20,696 bases of DNA from a bacterium (GCA_030591065.1 JAUVBU010000004.1:1-20696), one strand, 5' to 3'. Shown: positions 7,731 to 14,750, counted from the first letter of the stretch. Notes: generated by a model from the sequence alone, not told the origin. Program-made: numbers and translations.

Positions 7731-9011
7731 ATGAAAAGAAAACTTCGTCAAACTATCCTCTTCACATTTTTATTTCTCTTTATCCTTCTCGCCCCAATAC
7801 TAACTCTTTACTTCCAAGGATATAGAGTAGATCTAGAAAAAAGACGGTTAACTCAAACCGGAGGCCTTTTCTTAAAAACAACCCCAAAGCAAACCGAAAT
7901 ATATTTAAACAGAAAGATTTCAAAGAAAACAGATTTCTTTTTTGGTTCTGTTTTAATAGAGAGTCTTTTACCTAAAAAGCATAATATTGAAGTTAAGAAA
8001 GATGGCTACTCTACTTGGGAAAAAAGCTTGGAAATTAAAGAAAAAGAGGTCACCGAAATCAAAAATGTTGTTCTTTTTCCAGACAATCTTCCTTTTGAGC
8101 TATTAGGTAAGGGAATTCTAGATATCTGGTTTTCTAAAGACAATAAAACTATTGTTTGGAAAGAAGAAAGGGATGGCTTTTGGAGTTTAAAGCTTTATAA
8201 TTTAGAAAAAAATCTAAAAAGCCTTCTTCTTAACGAAAATGATCTTTCAGAAAATGGAGCTGAGTTTATTTCCCTAAACTTTTCTGAGGAAGAAAAGGAA
8301 GTAAATCTTGAAGTAATAATAAAAGAACAATTAAAAAGCTTTTTGATTGATATTAACCAAGAGCCACTTACCCTAAGAGAGATAAGTCAGCCATCCCTAA
8401 TAGATGAGAATATCATAGTCACCCAAAAAGATTTAGACGGAAATATTTATACCCTAGATAGTTTTGGATATCTTTATAAAAACAATACCTTCCTCTCAAT
8501 AAAAGAGAGGATTACTAAAGAATCTTTTCCTTTAAAACAAGAAACAGAATACACCATACATCCTTTTCAAGGCTTTATTTTCCTTAAAGATGGCGAAAAA
8601 AACTTATATTTATTAGATCAAAAAGAAGGAGTTTTCGAAAAATATTCTGAAGATGTTCGTGGATTAGAAATATCTCCTGATCTTAAAAAAATAGCATACT
8701 TTTCCGGACGAGAAATTCACATCTTGTTCTTAAAAAAAGAGAGTTCTCAACCTACGAGAGAAGTGGGTGAAAATCTTTTTTTATTTCGCTTATCAGAAGA
8801 GATAACAAATATTTTTTGGATTACTTCTAATTACTTATCCTTTAGTACGGAAAACGGAATAAAGGTTTCCGAAATAGATAATAGGGACAAAATCAATACT
8901 GTTACTATAGCAGAGTTTAAAAACTCAGAACTCTTTTGGAATTCCAATGATAAGAAATTTTACGTTTTAACAGGAGAGAACCTCTGGGTTTCCAGTAAAT
9001 TACTTCCCTAG
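7731..9011 (+). CDS. Membrane-anchored PEGA-domain protein of unknown function
   Basis: The only plus-strand gene, 426 residues. A signal-anchor helix occupies about 8-28 after a basic start (MKRKLRQ), so the bulk should be extracytoplasmic. Residues about 43-115 look like a PEGA domain, a beta-rich surface-associated module: GGLFLKTTPKQTEIYLNRK, then LIESLLPKKHNIEVKKDGYS and a short strand before VVLFPDN. The rest (about 115-426) has repeated strand-like segments with WF, FWSLKLYN, DGNIYTLDS and ISPDLKKIAYFSG, reminiscent of a divergent beta-propeller. No catalytic motif is recognised. PEGA-plus-propeller-like membrane proteins are common in Parcubacteria-type genomes. It may act in the cell surface or in interaction with a host or other partner, but this is inference. 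It converges on rpsI. Confidence 0.85.
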   Translation: MKRKLRQTILFTFLFLFILLAPILTLYFQGYRVDLEKRRLTQTGGLFLKTTPKQTEIYLNRKISKKTDFFFGSVLIESLLPKKHNIEVKKDGYSTWEKSLEIKEKEVTEIKNVVLFPDNLPFELLGKGILDIWFSKDNKTIVWKEERDGFWSLKLYNLEKNLKSLLLNENDLSENGAEFISLNFSEEEKEVNLEVIIKEQLKSFLIDINQEPLTLREISQPSLIDENIIVTQKDLDGNIYTLDSFGYLYKNNTFLSIKERITKESFPLKQETEYTIHPFQGFIFLKDGEKNLYLLDQKEGVFEKYSEDVRGLEISPDLKKIAYFSGREIHILFLKKESSQPTREVGENLFLFRLSEEITNIFWITSNYLSFSTENGIKVSEIDNRDKINTVTIAEFKNSELFWNSNDKKFYVLTGENLWVSSKLLP

Positions 9012-9063
9012 CTTTAAAGCTTTAAAAGAACAATCTCCAAAAAATAAAAGAGTTTTCATATTT

Positions 9064-9101
9064 CAAATTAAAATACAAAAGCGGAGGATAGTACCTCCGC
9101 T
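9064..9101 (-). terminator. Intrinsic terminator of the rpoA/ribosomal operon (after rpsI)
   Basis: A perfect 8-bp GC-rich stem (9080-9087 with 9094-9101) encloses a 6-nt loop. On the minus strand it is followed by TTTTGTATTTTAATTT. It lies 9 nt beyond the rpsI stop. The convergent PEGA gene ends 68 nt to the left, so the hairpin may also slow plus-strand transcription, although the plus-side tail is less T-rich. Confidence 0.88.
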
Positions 9102-9110
9102 GTAAATATT

Positions 9111-9791
9111 TTATCTTTTACTCCATTGAGGAGCTCTTCTAGCTCTCTTTAAACCAAACTTCTTTCTTTCTCTACTTCTGTCATCCCTTCTTAAAAATCC
9201 AGCCTTTTTTAATCTTTTTCTAAAGTCGGGGTTAAATAAAACAAGAGCTCTAGTTATTCCGTGACGAATAGCTTCTGCTTGTCCAGATATTCCCCCACCC
9301 TTTACAATAACCGAAATCCTAAACTTCTCTAGACATTTCATTACATCTAAAGATGCTAGTGCAGTTTTTTGAAGTTCTATGGTTGGAAAATATTCAACTA
9401 AAGTTTTTTGGTTAACTATAAATTCTTTCTTTCCCTTAGTCCAAAGCCTTACTCTAGCTGAAGACGTTTTTCTTTTCCCTTGAGCTTCATAGTATCTACT
9501 GGACTTCTCTTCTAAATCTTCGTTATCACTTTTTAACTCTTTCTTTTCTAAAGGTTTTTTTTCTTCTTCTATTAGCTCTTTTTTAGTTTCTTTCTTAGTT
9601 TCTTTCTTAGTTTCTTTTTTAGTTTCTTTCTTAACCTTAACCTCCTTCTCAACTTTTTTCACTTTTTTTACTTTCTTTATCTCTTTCGCTTTAGGTATCT
9701 CAACTAAAACAACTGAAGATTTAACCTTCTTTGTTTTCTTTTCTACTTCTTCTTTTTTAGTCACCTTTTTAGTTGTCTTAGCTTTAACCAT
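9111..9791 (-). CDS. rpsI: 30S ribosomal protein S9 with a long Lys/Glu-rich N-terminal extension
   Basis: S9 contacts tRNA at the P site through its C-terminal tail. The canonical domain starts near residue 100 (YYEAQGKRKTSSARVRL) and ends with KRARRAPQWSKR, the expected terminal SKR that reaches the decoding centre. The first roughly 98 residues are an extra low-complexity Lys/Glu/Thr/Val extension, including four in-frame repeats of ETKK encoded by a 12-nt tandem repeat. Total length is 226 against about 130 usually. No internal ATG close to the S9 core is evident, so the extension is probably made. It is last in its operon, 5 nt after rplM and just before a strong terminator. Confidence 0.95.
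   Translation of the reverse strand: MVKAKTTKKVTKKEEVEKKTKKVKSSVVLVEIPKAKEIKKVKKVKKVEKEVKVKKETKKETKKETKKETKKELIEEEKKPLEKKELKSDNEDLEEKSSRYYEAQGKRKTSSARVRLWTKGKKEFIVNQKTLVEYFPTIELQKTALASLDVMKCLEKFRISVIVKGGGISGQAEAIRHGITRALVLFNPDFRKRLKKAGFLRRDDRSRERKKFGLKRARRAPQWSKR
9579..9626 (-). repeat. 12-nt tandem repeat inside rpsI extension
   Basis: Four head-to-tail 12-nt units on the plus strand (ttttttagtttc or tttcttagtttc), with a partial fifth to about 9632. Units 1 and 4 and units 2 and 3 are identical pairs. They encode repeated Glu-Thr-Lys-Lys. The period is a multiple of three, so changes in copy number would keep the frame. Confidence 0.9.
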
Positions 9792-9796
9792 ATCTA

Positions 9797-10165
9797 TTAA
9801 TTATAAACCTTATAAGGTCTTTCAAAACTTAATCTTTTTATAGCTTTTGCTCTTAATCTGTTTTTAGGCAACATTCCGTAAACTGCTTTTACTAAAACTT
9901 TTTCTGGACTTGTTTTAAACAATCTTTTAAGTGGAACTTCTTTAAAACCTTTTGGATATCCTGAATGGCTGTAATATTTTTTTTGCTCCATTTTATTCCC
10001 AGTAATTTTAATCCTTTCAACGTTTTTAATGAAAACAAGGTCACCCATGTCTTTATTTAATACAAAGTCTGGCTTATGTTTTCCTCGTAAAAGAACAGCT
10101 ATTCTAGTAGCTAGTCTACCTAAAACTTTATTTGTCGCATCAATTGTGTAAGTTTTACGTTGCAT
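9797..10165 (-). CDS. rplM: 50S ribosomal protein L13 (short form)
   Basis: Early-assembly large-subunit protein. The 122-residue sequence has the L13 signature region: TIDATNKVLGRLATRIAVLLRGKHKPD, GDLVFIKN, ITGNKMEQKKYYSHSGYP and the AVYGMLPKNRLRAKAIKRL motif. It is shorter than the usual 142 residues at both ends, starting directly at the first strand and ending after FERPYKVYN. It lies 7 nt after rplQ and 5 nt before rpsI, in the common rplM-rpsI pair. A perfect TATAAT that includes the rplQ stop codon ends 6 nt before the ATG, so an internal leaderless promoter is possible. Confidence 0.95.
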   Translation of the reverse strand: MQRKTYTIDATNKVLGRLATRIAVLLRGKHKPDFVLNKDMGDLVFIKNVERIKITGNKMEQKKYYSHSGYPKGFKEVPLKRLFKTSPEKVLVKAVYGMLPKNRLRAKAIKRLSFERPYKVYN

Positions 10166-10177
10166 TTTCTTATTATA
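10166..10177 (-). promoter_or_regulatory. Possible internal leaderless promoter (-10) for rplM-rpsI
   Basis: On the minus strand a perfect TATAAT (10177 down to 10172) is followed by AAGAAA and the rplM ATG, the same 6-nt spacing as at the PEGA-protein gene. No -35-like hexamer is evident at 17 nt, and the motif includes the rplQ TAA stop, so chance is a real alternative. Confidence 0.4.
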
Positions 10178-10520
10178 CTAATTCAATTATTGCTATTTTT
10201 GCTCCATCACTTGGCCTTACTCCCATTTTAATAATTCTAGTATATCCACCTGGTCTTTTTTTATATTTAGGTGCTATTTCTTTAATTAATTTTTCAACTA
10301 TCTTGGGATCAAAGTTTTTAGATAAAGCTCTTCTGGTAGTAACGTTGTCAATCTTAGCTTTAGTAATCTGTTTCTCGGCAAAACCAGAGCATTCTTTAGC
10401 TTTAGCTTCTGTAGTTTGAATTCTCTCTCTCAAAAAAAGCTCTCTTGATAAAGACCTTAAAAGAGCTTTCCTTTGATTAGTTTCCCTATTAAGCTTTCTT
10501 CCCTTTTTTCTTTTTTTCAT
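10173..10520 (-). CDS. rplQ: 50S ribosomal protein L17
   Basis: Large-subunit protein near the exit tunnel. The 115-residue protein starts MKKRKKGRKLNRETNQRKALLR, matching the conserved L17 opening (RHRKKGRKLNR...HRKA). It contains LFLRERIQTTEAKAKE and ends GGYTRIIKMGVRPSDGAKIAIIELV. The start lies within rpoA: the last 32 nt of rpoA, coding its Lys-rich tail, overlap the first codons of rplQ in another frame. This makes translational coupling likely. It is 7 nt before rplM. Confidence 0.95.
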   Translation of the reverse strand: MKKRKKGRKLNRETNQRKALLRSLSRELFLRERIQTTEAKAKECSGFAEKQITKAKIDNVTTRRALSKNFDPKIVEKLIKEIAPKYKKRPGGYTRIIKMGVRPSDGAKIAIIELV

Positions 10521-11283
10521 CTTTTTCTTTTTTTTCTATTTTTTCTTTTTTCCCTTTTTTTTCTTTTTTCTCTTTTTTCTCTTTTTTCAAAACAGGTTCT
10601 TTTTCAAAAGCCTGAATAAATACTTCAAAGTGATTTCTTAAAATTTCCGAGGCTTGAGAAAAAGCTTCTTCTGGAAGGATAGTTCCATCTGTTTCTATAT
10701 CTAAGAATAATCTATCAAAATCTGTCTTTTTTCCTACCCTCATGTTTTCTACTCTAAAAGATACACGCTTAACTGGAGTGAATGTTGCATCTAAAGAAAT
10801 TGTTCCAACCTCTAATTTTTCTTTTTTCTTTGTGTCTTTTCCAATATAGCCAATACCTCTTTCAATTAAAAATTCGATTTCCAACTCTGCTTTTTTGTTA
10901 GTTAGGGTAGCTATATGTGCTTTTTTATTAGCTAATTCTAGTTGACTAGATAATTCTAAATCGGATCCCCTTACTTCTTTTTCACCTTTTATTTTCAAAG
11001 AAGCTTTTTGTGCTTCTTCAGTAAACATCTTAAATCTTAATTGTTTTATATTAAGAATAATATTTATCACATCTTCTATTACTCCGGGAATAGTAGAAAA
11101 TTCATGAGAAACATCTTTTATTTTTACCTGAGTTACTGCCGCTCCTTCTAAAGAAGAAAGTAGCACCCTCCTTAGGCAATTTCCAACTGTTACCCCATAA
11201 CCAGGGTGAAGAGCTTCTATATCAAATACAGCTCTATTTTTTTCTTTATTAACAACTGTTGGCTTAAGAGGTAGTGAAATCAT
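10489..11283 (-). CDS. rpoA: RNA polymerase alpha subunit without C-terminal domain
   Basis: Alpha dimerises to nucleate RNA polymerase assembly. The 264-residue protein has a complete N-terminal assembly domain: HPGYGVTVGNCLRRVLLSSLEGAAVT (about 26-51), the PGVIEDV loop, and the closing LPEEAFSQASEILRNHFEVF helix. From about 231 it consists only of a Lys/Glu tail to the stop. The entire alpha-CTD (usually about 80-90 residues with two HhH-like helices), which binds UP elements and activators, is missing. rplQ starts inside the tail, so no room remains for a separate CTD downstream. The tail is encoded by A-rich DNA with homopolymer runs. It follows rpsD after 70 nt. Confidence 0.94.
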   Translation of the reverse strand: MISLPLKPTVVNKEKNRAVFDIEALHPGYGVTVGNCLRRVLLSSLEGAAVTQVKIKDVSHEFSTIPGVIEDVINIILNIKQLRFKMFTEEAQKASLKIKGEKEVRGSDLELSSQLELANKKAHIATLTNKKAELEIEFLIERGIGYIGKDTKKKEKLEVGTISLDATFTPVKRVSFRVENMRVGKKTDFDRLFLDIETDGTILPEEAFSQASEILRNHFEVFIQAFEKEPVLKKEKKEKKEKKGKKEKIEKKEKDEKKKKGKKA

Positions 11284-11353
11284 GAATATTATTAAAAGCT
11301 TTGACGTCCTTAATTATTAAATAATAAAATAAGGTACCTTTGCGCTTTAAAAA

Positions 11354-11992
11354 TTATTTTGAATAAAACTCGAAAATAATTGGAATTTCTACTGGTGGAG
11401 CAACTTCTTCTAACGTTGGAGCTCCCACTACTTTTCCTTCTAATTGTTGGACATTAAATTCAAGCCATCCAGGAACTTTGTTTTTCTTAATTAAAACTGT
11501 CATTTCTTTTAAAATTCCTTTTTTCTTCTTTTGTGGTTTCATGGCAATAGTGTCACCTATTCTCAATTTATGAGAAGGAATGTCTATTGTTTTTCCATTA
11601 ATAAGAAAATAACCATGAGATACTAATTGTCTAGCCCCAGCCCTTGAGGGCGCAAATCCTAATCTAAAAATTACATTATCTAATCGAAACTCTAAAGATT
11701 GGATTAGTAAATCTGAAAGATTTTTCACCTTACCTTGTTTCAGTAAAACTTTTTTGACATAATTTCTAAATTGTCTTTCTCCTAAATGATACCAATTTCT
11801 TAGTTTTTGTTTTTCTTTTAACTGTTTAGCATACTCAGAAGGAGGACTTCCTCTTCTTTTTCTTTTCTGTCCCGGAGCATATGGCCTTTTAACCATAGCA
11901 CATTTCTGGGAAAAACAACGATCACCCTTTAAAAAAAGTTTTTCGTTTGTTCTTCTACAAATTTTACATTTTGATTTTATTGGGTTAGTCAT
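11354..11992 (-). CDS. rpsD: 30S ribosomal protein S4, zinc-binding form
   Basis: Primary 16S rRNA-binding protein that starts 30S assembly. I use the ATG at 11992, giving 212 residues beginning MTNPIKSKCKICRR. The frame is open further upstream to 12082, but that adds 30 non-S4 residues overlapping rpsK. With this start Cys9, Cys12, Cys26 and Cys31 form the classic C+ zinc knuckle. The S4 RNA-binding domain follows (LESLEFRLDNVIFRLGFA-type segment as SLEFRLDNVIFRLGFAPSR, then RQLVSHGYFLINGK). It ends IIFEFYSK as expected. It lies 34 nt after rpsK. TATATT ends exactly 6 nt before the ATG, which supports this start if real. Confidence 0.94.
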   Translation of the reverse strand: MTNPIKSKCKICRRTNEKLFLKGDRCFSQKCAMVKRPYAPGQKRKRRGSPPSEYAKQLKEKQKLRNWYHLGERQFRNYVKKVLLKQGKVKNLSDLLIQSLEFRLDNVIFRLGFAPSRAGARQLVSHGYFLINGKTIDIPSHKLRIGDTIAMKPQKKKKGILKEMTVLIKKNKVPGWLEFNVQQLEGKVVGAPTLEEVAPPVEIPIIFEFYSK

Positions 11993-12026
11993 ACTCGAAA
12001 TATATAAAAATATCTTTTTTCTAAAA

Positions 12027-12479
12027 CTACATTCTTCTTGGTTTTTTAGCACGACATCCATTATGAGGAATTGGAGTAACATCTTTAATGGAAAGAATTT
12101 CTAGGCCATGAACTGCTAAACTTCTCATAGCTGAAGCTCTTCCAGAACCTATTCCTTTAACAAAAATTTTAATTTTTTCTATTTTTAATTTAGTTATAGC
12201 TTGAATCATTGCCATCGCAACTTTTGAAGCAGCGAAGGGTGTCCCCTTTTTAGTTCCCTTAAATCCAATTCTTCCAGCAGAAGTCCAAAACAATGCCTTT
12301 CCCTCAGTGTCAGTTAGGGTTAAAAGAGTATTATTATAAGAAGATGAAATATAAACTCTCCCCTCTCTTATCTTACGAGAAGTTTTAAGTTGAACGTCTT
12401 TCTTTACAGAAGACTCTACCTTTGCCCTCTCTTTCAATAACTCATCTTTAGTTTTACTGACAACTCGTTTTTTACCCAT
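12027..12479 (-). CDS. rpsK: 30S ribosomal protein S11 with N-terminal extension
   Basis: Platform protein lining the mRNA exit side of the 30S. The 150-residue sequence has the S11 core from about residue 38: VYISSSYNNTLLTLTDTEGK, SAGRIGFKGTKKGTPFAAS, VKGIGSGRASAMRSL and the terminal TPIPHNGCRAKKPRRM. About 20 extra N-terminal basic residues make it longer than the usual 129. It lies 47 nt after rpsM and 34 nt before the chosen rpsD start. Confidence 0.95.
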   Translation of the reverse strand: MGKKRVVSKTKDELLKERAKVESSVKKDVQLKTSRKIREGRVYISSSYNNTLLTLTDTEGKALFWTSAGRIGFKGTKKGTPFAASKVAMAMIQAITKLKIEKIKIFVKGIGSGRASAMRSLAVHGLEILSIKDVTPIPHNGCRAKKPRRM

Positions 12480-12526
12480 AGTGTTTAATTTCTAAAAATT
12501 TAAATATCAAATTTAATTTAAGTTTT

Positions 12527-12916
12527 TTATTTTGCGGTTGGAGCTGGTTTTCTTCCAGAACCTACTGTCTTTCTTACGTTTCCTCTAACGGTTCTATTGT
12601 TTGTTTTTGTTCTTTGACCTCTAACTGGTAGTTTTTTGATATGTCGAGAACCCCTCCAGCATCCAATATCTTTTAATCTTTTAATAGCCATCATTATCTC
12701 TCTCTTTCTTTTTCCTTCTACTTCACAGGTTTTTTCTATTTCTGCTTTTAAGTCCTTAATTTGTTCTGGTGAAATATCCTTTGCTTTAAGGGAAAAGTCG
12801 ATATTAGCTTTTGTTAAAATTCTCCTACTTAAAGCAGGGCCTATTCCGTAAATATAGGTTAAAGCAATAACTATTCTTTTTTGTTCGGGTATATTAACCC
12901 CTGCAATACGTGGCAT
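12527..12916 (-). CDS. rpsM: 30S ribosomal protein S13
   Basis: Head protein contacting the P-site tRNA and the 50S bridge. The 129-residue protein starts MPRIAGVNIPEQKRIVIALTYIYGIG. It has the helix-turn region ending CWRGSRHIKKLPVRGQRTKTN and finishes with the basic tail NRTVRGNVRKTVGSGRKPAPTAK. Length and start match the family. It is 11 nt after rpmJ, in the standard infA-rpmJ-rpsM-rpsK-rpsD order. Confidence 0.96.
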   Translation of the reverse strand: MPRIAGVNIPEQKRIVIALTYIYGIGPALSRRILTKANIDFSLKAKDISPEQIKDLKAEIEKTCEVEGKRKREIMMAIKRLKDIGCWRGSRHIKKLPVRGQRTKTNNRTVRGNVRKTVGSGRKPAPTAK

Positions 12917-12927
12917 AATAATAAAAA

Positions 12928-13044
12928 TTATCCTTGTCTTTGTTTGTGTTTCGGATTTTTTTCACAAATAACGTAAACTCGCCCTTTTCTTCGTACGATT
13001 TTACAATGTTTACAAATTTTTTTTACTGATGACCTTACTTTCAT
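12928..13044 (-). CDS. rpmJ: 50S ribosomal protein L36, zinc-binding form
   Basis: I decoded this 38-residue gene by hand: ATG at 13042-13044, TAA at 12928-12930, protein MKVRSSVKKICKHCKIVRRK followed by GRVYVICEKNPKHKQRQG. Cys11, Cys14, Cys27 and His33 form the L36 zinc ribbon, so this is the C+ paralogue. It lies 82 nt after infA and 11 nt before rpsM, in the expected place. Confidence 0.95.
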   Translation of the reverse strand: MKVRSSVKKICKHCKIVRRKGRVYVICEKNPKHKQRQG

Positions 13045-13070
13045 ATAACTACTAATGATATCTTAATTTT

Positions 13071-13101
13071 AAAAAGCCCGAATAATTACTAGGTTTATTC
13101 G
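13071..13101 (-). promoter_or_regulatory. Terminator-like hairpin between infA and rpmJ (possible attenuator)
   Basis: A perfect 7-bp stem (13079-13085 with 13095-13101) encloses a 9-nt loop. On the minus strand it is followed by GGGC and then TTTTTAAAATT. It sits mid-operon, 25 nt beyond the infA stop, so it might partially terminate or mark a processing site. Stem GC content is low (2 of 7 pairs), so the effect is uncertain. Confidence 0.45.
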
Positions 13102-13126
13102 TAGCAATTAACTGTTTTATAGATTT

Positions 13127-13342
13127 TCAGCGATTTCTATATACGATTCTCCCCCGTTCATTATCATAAGGGGTCATTTCTACTGTAACTTTGTCTCCCG
13201 CTAAAATCCTGATCCTATGAATCCTTAACTTTCCAGCAAGATGACACAATGCTACAGTTCCATCTTCTAACTTTACACGAAAATTACCGGCAGGTAAAGT
13301 TTCTAGGATTGTTCCAAATTTTCTAATTTGCTTTTTTTTCAC
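13127..13342 (-). CDS. infA: Translation initiation factor IF-1
   Basis: Binds the 30S A site during initiation. The 71-residue length is exactly that of the family. The OB fold is evident: GTILETLPAGNFRVKLEDGT, CHLAGKLRIHRIRILAGDKVTVEMTPYD and the ending RGRIVYRNR. The start codon is GTG (plus-strand cac at 13340-13342). The preceding gene, the gp47-like protein, ends 132 nt upstream. A good promoter in that gap suggests infA begins the ribosomal transcription unit here instead of continuing from map. Confidence 0.96.
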   Translation of the reverse strand: MKKKQIRKFGTILETLPAGNFRVKLEDGTVALCHLAGKLRIHRIRILAGDKVTVEMTPYDNERGRIVYRNR

Positions 13343-13354
13343 TTGTAATTAATA

Positions 13355-13383
13355 AATTTATCAAAAATTCTCTTCTTCGTCAA
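13355..13383 (-). promoter_or_regulatory. Promoter of infA/ribosomal-rpoA unit
   Basis: On the minus strand TTGACG (13383 to 13378) is followed by a 17-nt spacer and TAAATT (13360 to 13355), with TGA directly before the -10 (extended -10). The -10 ends 12 nt before the infA GTG, so the leader would be only about 5-6 nt. This is the best -35/-10 pair seen on the minus strand. Confidence 0.65.
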
Positions 13384-13474
13384 CCCCTAACCCTCAAATT
13401 AGTTAAACACTTAAAAAGAAAATGGGTTTATTAATAAAAAAATTCATTTAAAATTAAATAACTTAAAAATAGTT

Positions 13475-14740
13475 TTATTCAATAACAGGATATTCAATCT
13501 TTACTTTACTTAAATCTTTCGGAACACTATTTACCCAAAAAGGACTAAATTTTAATTCTGTATTAATAATTTCTGGTTGATTTTGTAAGAAAAATTTTGC
13601 TTCAGCTAAAGATTTACCAGCTAAACCGCTTTTCAGAGCCGCTAAATCTGCCCCAGAATAAATACTTGCAGAGACATTTAAGTATACCACAAGCCTACCA
13701 TCTTCAAGGTCCACAACCTGAGGAGTGTATCCAATATTTAAGCTTTCTTGATGAACAACTTTTCCTTCACCCGCTTTTGCTAAAATAAAGCTTTCGGTAA
13801 AAATATCCACGTCTTCTTTTTCAAAAATGATTCCTGTTAATTTTGCATTAACTCTAAAATTAAAACTTTCCATTTCATCCCCCACCTTCACTAAAGATGA
13901 TTGTTCTGTAATTTCTGTTTTTAAAGTATCTTCTAGTAAAACAAAGTTCTCTCCTATTTTTTCTTCTAAACTATTTGCAGCTTTTATTTTTATATCTCTA
14001 ACTAAAGATTCTTTTGCTTTTTCTAAGTCTTCTTCTGTAATAACTAAAGACTCACCACCTCCTTTCATCGACTCAAGAGATTCTCCGTAAAACTTAGTAT
14101 ATCTTTGCGTCCCTCTAAAACTAACAATAGAAAAATTAGAAGGACCTATATTATAATCTTCGGCATTATAATGTTCATCATTATAGTCTTCTTCTGGCGC
14201 AGCTATAACTGGAACATCTACGCATTTTGCAATAATTTTATTGTCTTTAATTTCTGCTCCTGGAACAGATATCTCTGCTTTTGATTTAAATGTTTTTCCT
14301 TCTGCCGACATAAATCTAGTTCCAATCCACCACTCTTCAGATTTTGTAGTATAGGAATTACAAAGACTAATAACACCCTCTGCTTTTTTTAAAGTTTTTC
14401 CAGTAGATGGAAATGTTCCCGAAATAGTTTCTCTAGATTCAAAAATACTTCCTGGAATAATTCCTTTTTCAAAATCAATTTTTTCTACATTGGCATCTAC
14501 AATTAATTTTGCTTCGATATAAGTAACTTCTGTTTCTGGCCAAATTTTAATTTCAGCGCTTGATATTTTAAAATAAAGAACTGCCAGAACAACAAAAAAC
14601 AAAGGAGTTAAAAGCCATCCTTTTTTTATTTTGGTTTTTTTAACCTCCTTTTCTTTCTCTAAAGACACTTCCTTTATCTCTTCTTGATAAGAAGGAGAAG
14701 AGGTTTTTGGAGGTAATATATCCCACATTTTCTTTGTCAT
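13475..14740 (-). CDS. Membrane-anchored 'baseplate J/gp47-like' protein of Patescibacteria
   Basis: Function unknown. I use the ATG at 14740 (421 residues). An in-frame TTG at 14782 is open but lies upstream of a strong -10. A Lys-rich cytoplasmic segment precedes one transmembrane helix (about 41-60), and the rest should be outside. The order AEIKIWPETE, GTFPSTGKTLKKAEGVISLCN, GTRFMSAEGKTFKSKAEISVPGA-type segment, YNIGPSNFSIVSFRGTQRY and SMKGG is typical of CPR proteins that databases label baseplate J/gp47-like. The label reflects a fold resemblance to phage baseplate modules, not evidence of a phage. A 15-nt triplication sits just before YNIGP. It lies between alaS and infA with its own promoter. 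Confidence 0.75.
   Translation of the reverse strand: MTKKMWDILPPKTSSPSYQEEIKEVSLEKEKEVKKTKIKKGWLLTPLFFVVLAVLYFKISSAEIKIWPETEVTYIEAKLIVDANVEKIDFEKGIIPGSIFESRETISGTFPSTGKTLKKAEGVISLCNSYTTKSEEWWIGTRFMSAEGKTFKSKAEISVPGAEIKDNKIIAKCVDVPVIAAPEEDYNDEHYNAEDYNIGPSNFSIVSFRGTQRYTKFYGESLESMKGGGESLVITEEDLEKAKESLVRDIKIKAANSLEEKIGENFVLLEDTLKTEITEQSSLVKVGDEMESFNFRVNAKLTGIIFEKEDVDIFTESFILAKAGEGKVVHQESLNIGYTPQVVDLEDGRLVVYLNVSASIYSGADLAALKSGLAGKSLAEAKFFLQNQPEIINTELKFSPFWVNSVPKDLSKVKIEYPVIE
14144..14188 (-). repeat. Imperfect 15-nt triplication within the gp47-like gene
   Basis: Three successive 15-nt units encode DYNDE, HYNAE and DYNIG, each with TATAAT as its Tyr-Asn codons. It looks like an in-frame microduplication that lengthens the loop before the conserved YNIGP segment by about ten residues. 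Confidence 0.75.
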
Positions 14741-14750
14741 ATCCGAATTT

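Noticed and set aside
10500..10591. Frameshift in the A-rich rpoA tail hiding an alpha-CTD
   Set aside because: rplQ begins within the tail and no CTD-like sequence appears in any frame before it, so a simple frameshift cannot explain the loss. Indels in the tail itself cannot be excluded.
11993..12082. A 30-residue N-terminal extension of S4 in the same open frame
   Set aside because: It overlaps rpsK, does not resemble S4, and the ATG at 11992 gives the exact C9/C12/C26/C31 zinc pattern.
13475..14740. Prophage or phage-tail locus suggested by the baseplate J/gp47-like similarity
   Set aside because: No other phage gene is nearby, and the protein is membrane-anchored and of a type widespread in Patescibacteria chromosomes.
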